Source of the DNA: Sulfuricurvum sp.
GTDB taxonomy: Bacteria > Campylobacterota > Campylobacteria > Campylobacterales > Sulfurimonadaceae
Assembly: GCA_020721585.1 (NCBI GenBank)
Contig: DYMK01000006.1
Location: 74,901-117,018 of the forward strand
Direction of reading: 5' to 3'
DNA: 42,118 bases
Shown here piece by piece: positions 16,062 to 24,799 of the stretch. The stretch's first letter is position 1; each line of letters begins with the position of its first letter. The notes beneath the pieces are model-generated. The model was not told the origin of the DNA. It was given only the letters and a program-made list of their open reading frames with translations, and ran no database searches. The position numbers and the translations under genes are program-made.

Positions 16062-17248
16062 TCCCACACTCTCCCCAATTTCTCTTCTAATCCACGCATC
16101 TCATCAATGTAATTGCGTTTAAGCTCTAACGTACGCAATTGTTGGTCATAATAGCTGTTTTGACTCGCCAAATACTCAAATTGAGAGATAACTCCCCCCT
16201 CATACCCTTTTTGTCCCATTTCTCGTAACTTTTTTTGGGTGGTATGCATCCTCAAGGCGCGGGTTAAACGCTCCGCTTTGGTTTTGAGATGCTCCAATAG
16301 GGTCGGGACAATGATCCGTAATTTCCCCATCACCACCTCACGTTCATGGATCAAAGCGGATCGTTGCGCCATTAACGCACTGCGTTGTTGCTCATTTTTA
16401 CCGCTCAACGACAAGGGAATCGCCACGCGAACATCAACACTCTCTTGCACGGGTTCATGGGTCATCCCAACCCCCACGGAAATAAATTGGTTCCCCTCAT
16501 ACAAAGCCCCTTTGATACGAAGCGTTAGAGCATCAATTTCAGCGGTGAGCATCTGCACCGAAAAAGCCTGTTTTATCCACCCCTCACTCTCCCCTCGATC
16601 AGCAATAAAAGCAAACGAAAGGTCATCAATAACCACGTCTTGGGTTGCCATGGTCGCTTCTTGAAACGTATGTTGAAGATGTTCGCGTTCCATTTTTGCT
16701 AAATCACGCTCTTGGTGTGTCATGTATACTTCATTGTGCAGACGGATCAACTCCATTTGGGACAATCGCCCTGCTGCGACCTTTTTCTCCCCGATGGCGT
16801 AGGCTTGGTCAAAAAAGGTCGCTTTTTCTTCTAAAATTTTAATCCGTTCATCCTCAACCATCGCGATAAGCCAATCGTGTTTCAATGCGATACGGATCCC
16901 AATTTCATATTGCTGTCGTTGTTGTTGAAAACGTTGTGCCTCTTGATCGTAGTATTCCCCTTGAATTTTTGCCCATTGCGGTTTTTTGAGTTGCACATTG
17001 AGCATCGTATGGTACCGTAGCCCACTGTTAATGGGGTCAAGCCCCCGCACCTCAGAGGCATCGGCTTCTAAGCTTAAGGGTTCCCCCGCTAATGCTGAAG
17101 CTTTGGCATGCACATTTGCATCCCTAAGACCTTGGTTTTGGATCAACGCTCCCGATACACGATACGCCCTCTCACACACCGCATCAAAACTCATCCCATA
17201 CCCACAAAAAGGGAGGAAAACGGCCACAATCACTGATACTATTCGCAT
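16058..17248 (-). CDS. czcC: Outer-membrane efflux protein (CzcC/TolC type)
   Basis: An exported 396-aa TolC-like channel, first gene of the efflux operon. It has an N-terminal signal peptide (MRIVSVIVAVFLPFCGYG) and two long coiled-coil halves rich in Leu/Gln/Glu (about 95-190 and 285-390, with QRDLAKMEREHLQHTFQEA and EYLASQNSYYDQQLRTLELK). Beta-strand segments are around 240-280. It forms the outer-membrane exit of the metal pump. The length is typical of CzcC. Confidence 0.88.
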   Translation of the reverse strand: MRIVSVIVAVFLPFCGYGMSFDAVCERAYRVSGALIQNQGLRDANVHAKASALAGEPLSLEADASEVRGLDPINSGLRYHTMLNVQLKKPQWAKIQGEYYDQEAQRFQQQRQQYEIGIRIALKHDWLIAMVEDERIKILEEKATFFDQAYAIGEKKVAAGRLSQMELIRLHNEVYMTHQERDLAKMEREHLQHTFQEATMATQDVVIDDLSFAFIADRGESEGWIKQAFSVQMLTAEIDALTLRIKGALYEGNQFISVGVGMTHEPVQESVDVRVAIPLSLSGKNEQQRSALMAQRSALIHEREVVMGKLRIIVPTLLEHLKTKAERLTRALRMHTTQKKLREMGQKGYEGGVISQFEYLASQNSYYDQQLRTLELKRNYIDEMRGLEEKLGRVWE

Positions 17249-17280
17249 TATCTCTCTTTACTATCCAAGTATAATGGGTC

Positions 17281-17286
17281 ATTATA
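17281..17286 (-). promoter_or_regulatory. Candidate -10 box of the metal-efflux operon
   Basis: Minus-strand TATAAT lies 33 nt before the czcC ATG in the 153-bp divergent gap. No convincing -35 is seen, in keeping with a regulated promoter. A plus-strand TACAAT at 17368-17373 could serve the lipoprotein gene. Confidence 0.4.
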
Positions 17287-17401
17287 GGGAAAGGAGATGA
17301 GAAAATCATGAGAGGAAGAGACAAAAGGTTATTTCCCCCACTACCAAAAAAATTAATCTAATATTGCTACAATACTAAGAATTAAATCCAAGGAATTTTT
17401 T

Positions 17402-18088
17402 ATGAAACGAAGTATCGTATTGGCAACCGCGTTAGTGATACTGATGAGTGGATGCGCTACGCCCTACTCTGAGGCACCAATTCCAAAAAACTACCAACAC
17501 ACTGAGCAAATTAAGTTGCAAGCGGGTGAGCATTGGAAAGTCATTGCGAATGACCTTGCGACCTCGGTTCTTAAAAACATCGATAAATCGAAAATTGTTT
17601 ATCTCAATGAACCCTCCACTAAATCCGATTTTAATGAAGCCATGCATTCCATGCTTATTAGTGCCATGGTCAGTAAGGGGATTACCGTCGTCAAATCAAG
17701 TGCAAATGCCAATCTCTCCATCGACATGCACGCAAAAATACTTAAATTCACCAAACACCGCGAAGGCAATTCGGTTGGTTCATTGACAGCTTTGGCAGCG
17801 GGTGTTTGGGTACTACGCTCCGCATTAAGTAGCTTAAATCCGATGAACGCCATTCGTGTCAGCACCATTGGATTAGCAGCTGCAGTCGATGGGTATAAAC
17901 TCTCTAATTCGGAAAATTCTTCAGGTGAAACACCACAAAATGAGATTATTGTCACCATCACCGCATCGGATAAAAATCAGTATCTTTCCAGTATTAGTAA
18001 CGTTTATTACACATCCGATGATGATGAATTGTTGTATCGCTCTGAGTATCGCTCCGATGATTATCGCTCGATCCCAATCCTACGATAG
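17402..18088 (+). CDS. Predicted lipoprotein with internal hydrophobic region
   Basis: A 228-aa lipoprotein. The lipobox is LMSGC with Cys18 after a basic/hydrophobic signal (MKRSIVLATALVILMSG). The mature part has a central Ala/Leu/Gly-rich segment (about 125-165, SLTALAAGVWVLRSAL) and a polar C-terminus with repeated YRSxYRSDDYRS-like units. The pattern loosely recalls TraT-like surface lipoproteins but I cannot confirm it. SD AAGGAA lies 7 nt before the ATG. It is transcribed away from the efflux operon. Confidence 0.75.
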   Translation: MKRSIVLATALVILMSGCATPYSEAPIPKNYQHTEQIKLQAGEHWKVIANDLATSVLKNIDKSKIVYLNEPSTKSDFNEAMHSMLISAMVSKGITVVKSSANANLSIDMHAKILKFTKHREGNSVGSLTALAAGVWVLRSALSSLNPMNAIRVSTIGLAAAVDGYKLSNSENSSGETPQNEIIVTITASDKNQYLSSISNVYYTSDDDELLYRSEYRSDDYRSIPILR

Positions 18089-18110
18089 AGAGATATAGTA
18101 TCCCGAAACA

Positions 18111-18148
18111 CCCTTAAAACGTCACCCCTTTCCAACCGTTTTTAAGGG
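18111..18148. terminator. Hairpin between convergent genes
   Basis: CCCTTAAAACG (18111-18121) pairs with CGTTTTTAAGGG (18137-18148), an 11-bp stem with one bulged T and a 15-nt loop. It lies between the lipoprotein stop and the end of the heme operon. No strong T tract follows, so termination is only likely. Confidence 0.45.
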
Positions 18149-18163
18149 CGAAAGATAAGCATT

Positions 18164-18661
18164 TTATCCCTTGCTATGACCCTTTTGGTGGTGACCCATG
18201 ATGTGCGTTACCACCTCTAACGTTTCATTTAACCCATACGCCTTGCCAAATCCCATCACAACACTGCCGTTTTTGGGAGAGAGCTTAAAGAGATGAAAAT
18301 CGCCCATTTGGGTCAATGAGGTGACCAGTTCCGGATCAAAGCGAGCTTTTAACGACGCAATCACGGTGCTATAGTCATCATTCTCTGAATCTATCTCCGA
18401 TGCCATGGCTTCAATCGTTATCCGTTTTCGGGCAAAAGGTTGAACGCATTGCGATTCATCTTCGACAAAGAGGAGGGAAACGTTAGGATGAGATAAGAGA
18501 TTGCGCCCATGTTGTGCAACGGTACTGATAAGGATATAAAAATCATTCTCCACTCTGACATACGGGGCGGTGCTTGCGTGCGGAGTGCCATCAGGGGTGA
18601 GAGATGCCATTACGAGAGTCTGAAACGTCTCTAAAAAAAGTTTTACCTCGTGTGTTGTCAT
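18164..18661 (-). CDS. HugZ/HutZ-like heme utilisation protein (PNPOx-like split barrel)
   Basis: A 165-aa split-barrel protein of the pyridoxamine-phosphate-oxidase-like fold. It contains SLTPDGTPHASTAPYVR, FYILISTVAQHGRNLLSHP and SLLFVEDES, typical of HugZ/HutZ heme oxygenases. The C-terminal tail HIMGHHQKGH is His-rich, as in HugZ proteins that bind heme there. It is the last gene of an operon headed by hemN, which fits a heme role. Flavin-dependent oxidase activity instead cannot be excluded. Confidence 0.8.
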   Translation of the reverse strand: MTTHEVKLFLETFQTLVMASLTPDGTPHASTAPYVRVENDFYILISTVAQHGRNLLSHPNVSLLFVEDESQCVQPFARKRITIEAMASEIDSENDDYSTVIASLKARFDPELVTSLTQMGDFHLFKLSPKNGSVVMGFGKAYGLNETLEVVTHIMGHHQKGHSKG

Positions 18662-18999
18662 TATTTTTCCTTCAACGTTTGGACTATCACCTCTTTAAGC
18701 GGTTTTAGCATCGTACGGACAATATTTTCAATAATTGCCATATTGACACCCTCATAATCATGCGCTATAAAATTACGGACATTATACGCACCTTTAGCGT
18801 ATTCGTTAAGCAGTTCATTCTCAAAGCGCATTTTTCCTAATGCTTCACCTATCTGTAAAAGCGACATCAAAATAGCAGGTTTAGAGATGCGATGCGAGAG
18901 GGCATCAGTGACAATGCCATTATGTTGCGCAACAATGTATTCAATATCATCAATCATCTGCAGTATAAATTCAAGTTTCGATTTAGACATTGACGACAT
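18661..18999 (-). CDS. hepT: HepT-like toxin (copy 1)
   Basis: A 112-aa all-helical HEPN protein with the RX4HXY motif RNFIAHDY (Arg75, His80, Tyr82). In studied HepT/MntA pairs HepT is an RNase whose Tyr in this motif is AMPylated by MntA. The start at 18999 overlaps the antitoxin gene by 17 nt; an in-frame ATG at 18990 is possible. It touches the HugZ-like gene, so the pair sits inside the heme operon. The motif is intact. Confidence 0.87.
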   Translation of the reverse strand: MSSMSKSKLEFILQMIDDIEYIVAQHNGIVTDALSHRISKPAILMSLLQIGEALGKMRFENELLNEYAKGAYNVRNFIAHDYEGVNMAIIENIVRTMLKPLKEVIVQTLKEK

Positions 19000-19300
19000 C
19001 CGCTAAAATATATTTTTTACCGACAGCGTTTAGGGTTTCGACATCGACAAAATCGATCTCTTTTTGAAAATCCTTCTTCAACGCTTCTTTGGTATCAACG
19101 ATATGATTAATACCATTCCAGCCGCTGTATTTTTCCAAATACTGATTTATATCTTTTATTGTGTACAAAATATCAATGTCACTTTGCTCGGTTGCTTCAT
19201 CACGGGCATAGCTCCCAAAAAATCCAAGAAGTATAAACCCCTCCTTTTCGTATTTTGGTTTGAGAAGTTTTAATTTTTGAGATAGATCCTCTTTTGTCAT
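18983..19300 (-). CDS. mntA: MntA-like nucleotidyltransferase antitoxin (copy 1)
   Basis: A 105-aa minimal nucleotidyltransferase with LGFFGSYARDEATEQSDIDI, giving the GS-X10-DXD active site (Gly29-Ser30, Asp41, Asp43). It is the expected neutraliser of the adjacent HepT by AMP transfer. Its ATG overlaps the stop of the Fe-S protein gene by 4 nt, so its translation is coupled to a heme-pathway gene rather than to a promoter of its own. Confidence 0.87.
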   Translation of the reverse strand: MTKEDLSQKLKLLKPKYEKEGFILLGFFGSYARDEATEQSDIDILYTIKDINQYLEKYSGWNGINHIVDTKEALKKDFQKEIDFVDVETLNAVGKKYILADVVNV

Positions 19301-20586
19301 CGACTATTCCCCCTCAACGCTTGAGCTATCAATTCAATCGGGTTTTTAAAGACAACATCCACATTGGCTTCATTCAGTGCGTTATTGATCTGCATACGGC
19401 ACGCGCTGCACTCAGCGGTGACCACCCTCGCCCCACTTTGGGCAATCATGGCGGCTTTGGGGCGACCAGCGGCTTGAGCAAAATGGAAATTTTCCGTTTG
19501 CATCGTCACACCCCCAAAACCACAACACGCATTGGAATCGCTCATCTCGGTGATGGTGTAGTTTTGCCCCACCAAGGCACGAGGTTCTTTATAAACCCCC
19601 TGCATTTTACGGGCGTGACAGGGGTCATGATAGGTGACACTGAGATCACTGCGCCCTTTACTCGCTAGCAATGCTTTAAGCTGAGTTTTTTGCTCCAGCC
19701 ATTCGGTTGCCATAAAGATTTTACCTTTGAGCTTTTGAGCGCGTGCCAACCATTCAGGCTGATCGTGGAAAAAGTGTTCATAATCGACTTTGATCATCGC
19801 ACTGCACGTCGCTTCGGGGATAATGATCGCTTCGACCTCATCGATAAAACTCTCAAAATAGACGATGTTCTTTTTAGCGTTATGATCGACCGTTGCAAAA
19901 TCCCCCGTAAAATAGGCAGGCGCGCCACAGCACAGCTGTTTTTTGGGGATAAAGGCATCAATTTTCAACGCCTCCAAAATCTCCAAAAGCCCTTTTCCGA
20001 TCTCAGTATAGTTGTAGTTCGCCAAACATCCGATGAAAATTGCCACACGACGTTGTCCGCCATTGGGGATATTTTCGGGGTGAGCGTTGAGAAACGAGGT
20101 TTTCCCCATGGAGGGCAAAAGGCGGTCTTTTTTAATGAGGGGGAGACTAAAACGGGGTTGCATCGAGTTGATCTCAGCTTTAATTTTAAACCCGCACGTT
20201 TGGAAAACGTATCCCAGTTTAAACAACATATCCATGGTCATACGGTGACGGAGGAGATAAAAAAACGCCCGTTTAAACCACGCAATGCCGTATTTATCGG
20301 CAATATCGGCGCGTACTTGCTCAATAATCATATCGGTCGGAAGGGCTTTGGGACAGGCATCCACGCAGTTGGTACACAAAAAACAGCTCTCAAAAATCGC
20401 TTTAGCGTTGCGGTCTAACTCAAGGTCACCCCGTTGGTACGCCCCCAAAAGATCGATAAATCCACGAGGAGAGGTCACTTCATCGGCATTAACATTATGA
20501 ATCGTACAAACGGGGATACATTTCCCACATTTGATACACGCATCGGAGGTTTCGGTAAAATTGAATAACGCACCACTTCGTGTCAT
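19297..20586 (-). CDS. GlpC-like Fe-S oxidoreductase subunit
   Basis: A 429-aa protein with two 4Fe-4S ferredoxin clusters near the N-terminus (Cys17/20/23/27 and Cys68/71/74/78). Two CCG domains follow (KQLCCGAPAYF and NACCGFGGVTMQ), as in GlpC, GlcF and heterodisulfide reductase subunits. It starts 1-2 nt after hemN. The same neighbour order is known in Helicobacter (hemN followed by a glpC-like gene), suggesting a redox role linked to anaerobic heme synthesis. The donor and substrate are unknown. Confidence 0.88.
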   Translation of the reverse strand: MTRSGALFNFTETSDACIKCGKCIPVCTIHNVNADEVTSPRGFIDLLGAYQRGDLELDRNAKAIFESCFLCTNCVDACPKALPTDMIIEQVRADIADKYGIAWFKRAFFYLLRHRMTMDMLFKLGYVFQTCGFKIKAEINSMQPRFSLPLIKKDRLLPSMGKTSFLNAHPENIPNGGQRRVAIFIGCLANYNYTEIGKGLLEILEALKIDAFIPKKQLCCGAPAYFTGDFATVDHNAKKNIVYFESFIDEVEAIIIPEATCSAMIKVDYEHFFHDQPEWLARAQKLKGKIFMATEWLEQKTQLKALLASKGRSDLSVTYHDPCHARKMQGVYKEPRALVGQNYTITEMSDSNACCGFGGVTMQTENFHFAQAAGRPKAAMIAQSGARVVTAECSACRMQINNALNEANVDVVFKNPIELIAQALRGNSR

Positions 20587-20587
20587 A

Positions 20588-21955
20588 TCATACTGTCTTA
20601 CTAAAGGTTTTTTGGTTGCTAGCGTGCCGTTTCATGTAGGCATCAAAGGGCATGGCAATGTTACGGATCAACAACGTTCCCGTAGGTGAACACTCAATCA
20701 GCGTTGGAGTAATGGTGAGGAGTCCATCTGCTTCAAAGGGTTGGAGTGCTTGGAGGGCATCGGCAAAATAGTCGCTAAAGCTCACCCCATAGAGCCGTTC
20801 AAACCGCGCGATGTCGAGTTTAAAATTGGACATGAGTTCCATAATGACGTATTGGCGGATACGGTCATCTTCGTTGAGAGAAACCCCGCGCTCGTAGGGG
20901 AGTTTTCCCGCATCAATAGCGGCTTCATAGCTTTCCATGTCTTTGAAGTTTTGGGCGTAATAATCAGCCCCTTCCCCAATGGAGGTGAGACCAATGCCGA
21001 TCAAATCCGCCCCCCCTTTGGTCGTATACCCTTGGAAATTACGATGCAATTCCCCTTTATTAATCGCTTTAAACAGCTCATCTTGAGGTTTAGCGAAGTG
21101 ATCCATACCGATCATTTTATACCCATGGGACTCCATATAATCGATGGTATAGCGCATAATAGAGAGTTTTTCAGCGGGATGAGGAAGGGTCGTCTCGTCA
21201 ATTTTACGCATCGTTTTTTTGAGCCATGGGACATGGGCGTAATTAAAGACGGCAAAACGGTCAGGATCCAAGGAGATAGCCAAAGCTAAGGTTTTTTTAA
21301 AGGTTTCCAAACTTTGATACGGCAATCCGTAGATCAAATCAACATTGACACTCACCATGTTATAACGACGGGCTAACTCCATCGCTTGCTTGGTAATATC
21401 GTACGGCTGAACCCGATGTACCGCAACTTGGACTTTTTCATCAAAATCTTGAATCCCAAAACTAACCCGATTAAAGCCCGCTTCGCTCATCACCCGCATC
21501 TGATCGTCATTGATATGACGGGGATCAATTTCACAGCTGATTTCGGCATCTTCGGTAAAATTTTTGAAATGGCTTTTAATCATACCGATAATTTCATTGA
21601 GCTGTTGTGCATCAAAAAAGGTAGGTGTCCCCCCCCCAAAATGGAGCTGAATCACGGGACGTGTGACATCGATATGGGTACTTAAAATATGAAGTTCTCG
21701 ACGCAAATAATCGATGTAACGAACTTTTTTATCCTCTTTGGAGGTAAAGACCACATTACACCCACAAAAATAGCACGCATTTTTACAAAAAGGCAGATGA
21801 AAATAGAGGGATAAAGGGCGTTTTGGATCGTGGGTGTGGAGCTTGTCAAGATATGCAGCATACCCAAATGAGCCACTAAACTCAAGAGCGGTGGGATAAC
21901 TGGTATAGCGCGGTCCGGGTTTGGAATATTGGGTGAATTTATCAAAATCAAGCAT
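20588..21955 (-). CDS. hemN: Oxygen-independent coproporphyrinogen III oxidase (radical SAM)
   Basis: A 455-aa HemN, which decarboxylates coproporphyrinogen III to protoporphyrinogen IX without oxygen. The radical-SAM motif is HLPFCKNACYFCGCN (Cys57, Cys61, Cys64, plus Cys66 as in true HemN). It also has GPRYTSYPTA near the start, the SAM-binding HFGGGTPTFF and SFGIQDFD. A C-terminal HemN domain is present. The length is normal. It heads the operon continuing to the Fe-S protein, MntA, HepT and the HugZ-like protein. Confidence 0.95.
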   Translation of the reverse strand: MLDFDKFTQYSKPGPRYTSYPTALEFSGSFGYAAYLDKLHTHDPKRPLSLYFHLPFCKNACYFCGCNVVFTSKEDKKVRYIDYLRRELHILSTHIDVTRPVIQLHFGGGTPTFFDAQQLNEIIGMIKSHFKNFTEDAEISCEIDPRHINDDQMRVMSEAGFNRVSFGIQDFDEKVQVAVHRVQPYDITKQAMELARRYNMVSVNVDLIYGLPYQSLETFKKTLALAISLDPDRFAVFNYAHVPWLKKTMRKIDETTLPHPAEKLSIMRYTIDYMESHGYKMIGMDHFAKPQDELFKAINKGELHRNFQGYTTKGGADLIGIGLTSIGEGADYYAQNFKDMESYEAAIDAGKLPYERGVSLNEDDRIRQYVIMELMSNFKLDIARFERLYGVSFSDYFADALQALQPFEADGLLTITPTLIECSPTGTLLIRNIAMPFDAYMKRHASNQKTFSKTV

Positions 21956-21988
21956 TATGGGGATCCATGTGATGGTATTAGTGGCGCG

Positions 21989-21994
21989 ATTATA
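21989..21994 (-). promoter_or_regulatory. Candidate -10 box of the hemN operon
   Basis: Minus-strand TATAAT lies 34 nt before the hemN ATG in the divergent 145-bp gap. No clear -35 box is seen. Confidence 0.45.
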
Positions 21995-22100
21995 CTCAGT
22001 TGGATTAAAACTCCCCTAAAGGAGCATTATTAGCCCCGATAATAACTTTATAGTATTATTTTAATTTATCCATAAAGTGTGCTAAAATAACCAAAAAATT

Positions 22101-22865
22101 ATGAAGAAGTCCCCGATGCCCCTTGCAAAAGTTCTTATCATTGAAGATGACGAAGTGACCGCATTAACCCTTCAAATGTCACTGGAAAAATTTGGTTATG
22201 AAGTACTCTCTTTGGTCAACGAAGAGGTAAGCGCGCAACATAAAATCAAAATTTACAATCCCGACATTGTCCTTATTGATATTGGACTCAAAAAAGAGGA
22301 GGGGGGGATAGAGGTTGCCAAATTTATTCGCGATAAAATGCTCTGCCCCTTTATCTTTTTAACGGCGCATTCGGATAATACCATCCTTGCAAAGGCCAAA
22401 AAAACGGAACCTTTCGGGTACATCGTTAAGCCCTTTGATCCTCTTAATCTTCATACCACCATCCAAATGGCGTTGTACCGTTTTCAAGAGGAACAAAAAC
22501 GGCTTGCCAATGTTGATCTTCTCAAAACCGATAAAGAGCATTTGGAGAAATTGCTCTATGCCAAAAAAGTCTCCGATCAACCGTATGTTGAGTTTGGGGA
22601 GGGGTATCGTCACGACATTTGTTTGGGGGAGACGTTTTACCGTGACCAAAAAATCAAGCTCACCAAAAAAGAGAACGCTTTTATCCACCTTTTGATTGCC
22701 CAATTGGGAAGTGTGGTCGATTTTGCCCAAGCAACCCACTACGTGTGGGGCGAAGAGGGGGCAAGTGATAACAGCGTCCGCACATTGGTGTGGCGACTGC
22801 GCAATAAACTCCCTACGGATGTGATTAAAAATGCTTCGGGAATTGGGTATTACCTCGAAGCGTAA
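22101..22865 (+). CDS. OmpR-like response regulator with extended linker
   Basis: A 254-aa regulator. The receiver domain has EDDE at 15-18, phospho-acceptor Asp60 (IVLIDIGL) and the conserved Lys in YIVKPFDPLNLHTT. A longer-than-usual linker (about 125-165, Lys/Glu/Leu-rich, possibly coiled) leads to a winged-helix domain (KLTKKENAFIHLL, NSVRTLVWRLRNKLP). An ATG 15 nt downstream (22116) is an alternative start; neither has a strong SD. Its 3' end overlaps by 16 bp the convergent hybrid kinase gene, a plausible functional partner. Confidence 0.88.
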   Translation: MKKSPMPLAKVLIIEDDEVTALTLQMSLEKFGYEVLSLVNEEVSAQHKIKIYNPDIVLIDIGLKKEEGGIEVAKFIRDKMLCPFIFLTAHSDNTILAKAKKTEPFGYIVKPFDPLNLHTTIQMALYRFQEEQKRLANVDLLKTDKEHLEKLLYAKKVSDQPYVEFGEGYRHDICLGETFYRDQKIKLTKKENAFIHLLIAQLGSVVDFAQATHYVWGEEGASDNSVRTLVWRLRNKLPTDVIKNASGIGYYLEA

Positions 22866-24781
22866 ATTGCCTTATACGCCTCCAAGAGGTGGGTATACCC
22901 TTTTAGGAGTTTTTTCTCGCCTACCTTTTTTAGCGCGTCCGCTTCCAATTGCGCTGCCCAATACGAACACTGCTCAAATCGAAAATTAGCACTGGAACCT
23001 TTGATGGTATGGGCAATAGGGGCAATATCTTCATACGACAATGTTGCCATAGCCTCTTTTAACTGCACCAAGAGCTTCTCCATCGTTTTATGAAAAAGGG
23101 TCAGCAGTTGCTCAATTTGTTGAGGGGAGAGTTGCATCACCTTTTCCAAACGTGCCATTTCATCACCTGTTGTCCAATGCGCTAAAGGAAGACAAGGGTG
23201 ATTGCGCACGTGCTTAGTGATGTAATGCGCTAAGATCGTTTCAATCGCTTTGGGGCTAAAAGGTTTACTGATAAATCCATTGTATCCCCACTGTAATGCC
23301 CGTTCTTTGGAACCTTTAAGCGCATTGGCACTGAGTTGCACAATGGGGGTAGGAGGGTGATGATACGCTTCTTCATAGAGACGAATTTTTGCTACTGCTT
23401 CATGCCCCAAAAGTAAAGGCATCTGTTCATCCATAAAAATAAGATCATACCGTGTGGTACAAACCCGCTCGTATGCCTCTTGACCATTGCCAACCAGTTC
23501 TACGGTCAGTCCATACCGCTCTAAGGTAATACGGATAAGTTCTTGATTGGCTTCATTATCTTCAGCAACCAACACCTCTCCCTCGAAAAAAAGCGATTGG
23601 GCATCCAGTGTCGTTTTGGCATAGCACACAGTCTCTTCCAAAAATTCCACCGCAAGGATAACCGTAAAAAGGGTTCCCTCGCCCAAGGTTGATTGAAAAC
23701 TAATTTCCCCCCCCATTTGTATCGCCAGCTGCTTACAAATCGATAACCCTAATCCACTTCCTCCGATCGTATGGGCGCGATTTTTGGTATTGGCTTGATA
23801 AAAAGGGGTAAAAATACGCCCTTGATCTTCAGGTGAGATCCCCTCTCCTTGATCGCGGATACGGATAATCAGGGTGGAATTTTCTACATCATGATCAATC
23901 ATCACCTCAATGAAAGCGCCATTGGGGCTAAACTTAATGGCATTGCTTAATAAATTTCCCATAATCTGTTGGATCCGAAACGAATCGCCACAGATACAAA
24001 GAGGAGTATTTGGCTGAATACGGTAATCAATGGTTATCGATTTAAGGGCTGCACTGGGGATAAAGAGTTCTAAAGTATTACTCATCTCTTCATACACATT
24101 AAAAGGGTGAGGGTCGATGGCAAACTCCCCACTGCGCAATTTACTAAAATCCAAAATATCATTAATAATGTGGAGTAAGTTCTCTCCACTTTGGGCGATG
24201 ATGGTCAAATATTTTTCGATCCGATCCCCTAAATTTTCCCCTTGCAATAAATTGACAAATCCCAAAATGGCATTTAAGGGAGTTCGTATCTCATGGGACA
24301 TATTGGAGAGAAAATACTCTTTGGCTTTATTGGCTTCAATCGCCTCTTGCTCTTTTTGGTAAATAGTGTCGGTATAGAGGGTCAACACACTGGCAAAATT
24401 CATATCAAACAGATAACTAATTGCCTCAAAAATGGCAAGGGAATTGATCCCTAATCTGTAGGTCATCGCCACTACGGAGCGTTTAAAGTAACTGCACACA
24501 ATAAACAACTCATCGGCACGGATCTCTTTGTCATTGAGATACTCAATAAACTCTTTCATAATCGGACATTTGCCCAATTCCACCTCTTTGGCAACCACAC
24601 CAATAAAATAATCAAACACCCGACTGGCGTAATAGCGTCTAAACCGCTCAATATCAATGGTATGATGCGCTAAAATGGTGGCGCACTGCTCTTGAATGAC
24701 CCACGCATCTAAAATGGTCTCTTTGGCATCAATGAGTGCCTCTTTATGGGCATATAATTCAGGAAAATGGGGGAAATTCAT
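22850..24781 (-). CDS. Soluble hybrid histidine kinase (HisKA-HATPase-REC-Hpt)
   Basis: A 643-aa phosphorelay kinase without transmembrane segments. An all-helical N-terminal sensor region (about 1-145) is not recognised. The kinase core has SNMSHEIRTPLNAILG with His163, then N (LLSNAIKF), G1 (DQGEGI) and G2 (GGSGLGLSICK) boxes. The receiver domain has Asp451 (LIFMDEQMP). A C-terminal Hpt has IAHTIKGSSANF with His591. It can pass phosphate onward, perhaps to the convergent response regulator. It lies 18 bp after the deformylase-like gene and is probably co-transcribed with it. Confidence 0.93.
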   Translation of the reverse strand: MNFPHFPELYAHKEALIDAKETILDAWVIQEQCATILAHHTIDIERFRRYYASRVFDYFIGVVAKEVELGKCPIMKEFIEYLNDKEIRADELFIVCSYFKRSVVAMTYRLGINSLAIFEAISYLFDMNFASVLTLYTDTIYQKEQEAIEANKAKEYFLSNMSHEIRTPLNAILGFVNLLQGENLGDRIEKYLTIIAQSGENLLHIINDILDFSKLRSGEFAIDPHPFNVYEEMSNTLELFIPSAALKSITIDYRIQPNTPLCICGDSFRIQQIMGNLLSNAIKFSPNGAFIEVMIDHDVENSTLIIRIRDQGEGISPEDQGRIFTPFYQANTKNRAHTIGGSGLGLSICKQLAIQMGGEISFQSTLGEGTLFTVILAVEFLEETVCYAKTTLDAQSLFFEGEVLVAEDNEANQELIRITLERYGLTVELVGNGQEAYERVCTTRYDLIFMDEQMPLLLGHEAVAKIRLYEEAYHHPPTPIVQLSANALKGSKERALQWGYNGFISKPFSPKAIETILAHYITKHVRNHPCLPLAHWTTGDEMARLEKVMQLSPQQIEQLLTLFHKTMEKLLVQLKEAMATLSYEDIAPIAHTIKGSSANFRFEQCSYWAAQLEADALKKVGEKKLLKGYTHLLEAYKAIYASR

Positions 24782-24799
24782 ACGAAAAGGGGGTTCTTA

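Noticed and set aside
19690-20418. 242-codon plus-strand open frame opposite the Fe-S protein gene
   Set aside because: Long but antisense to a gene with clear ferredoxin and CCG motifs; a codon-bias shadow.
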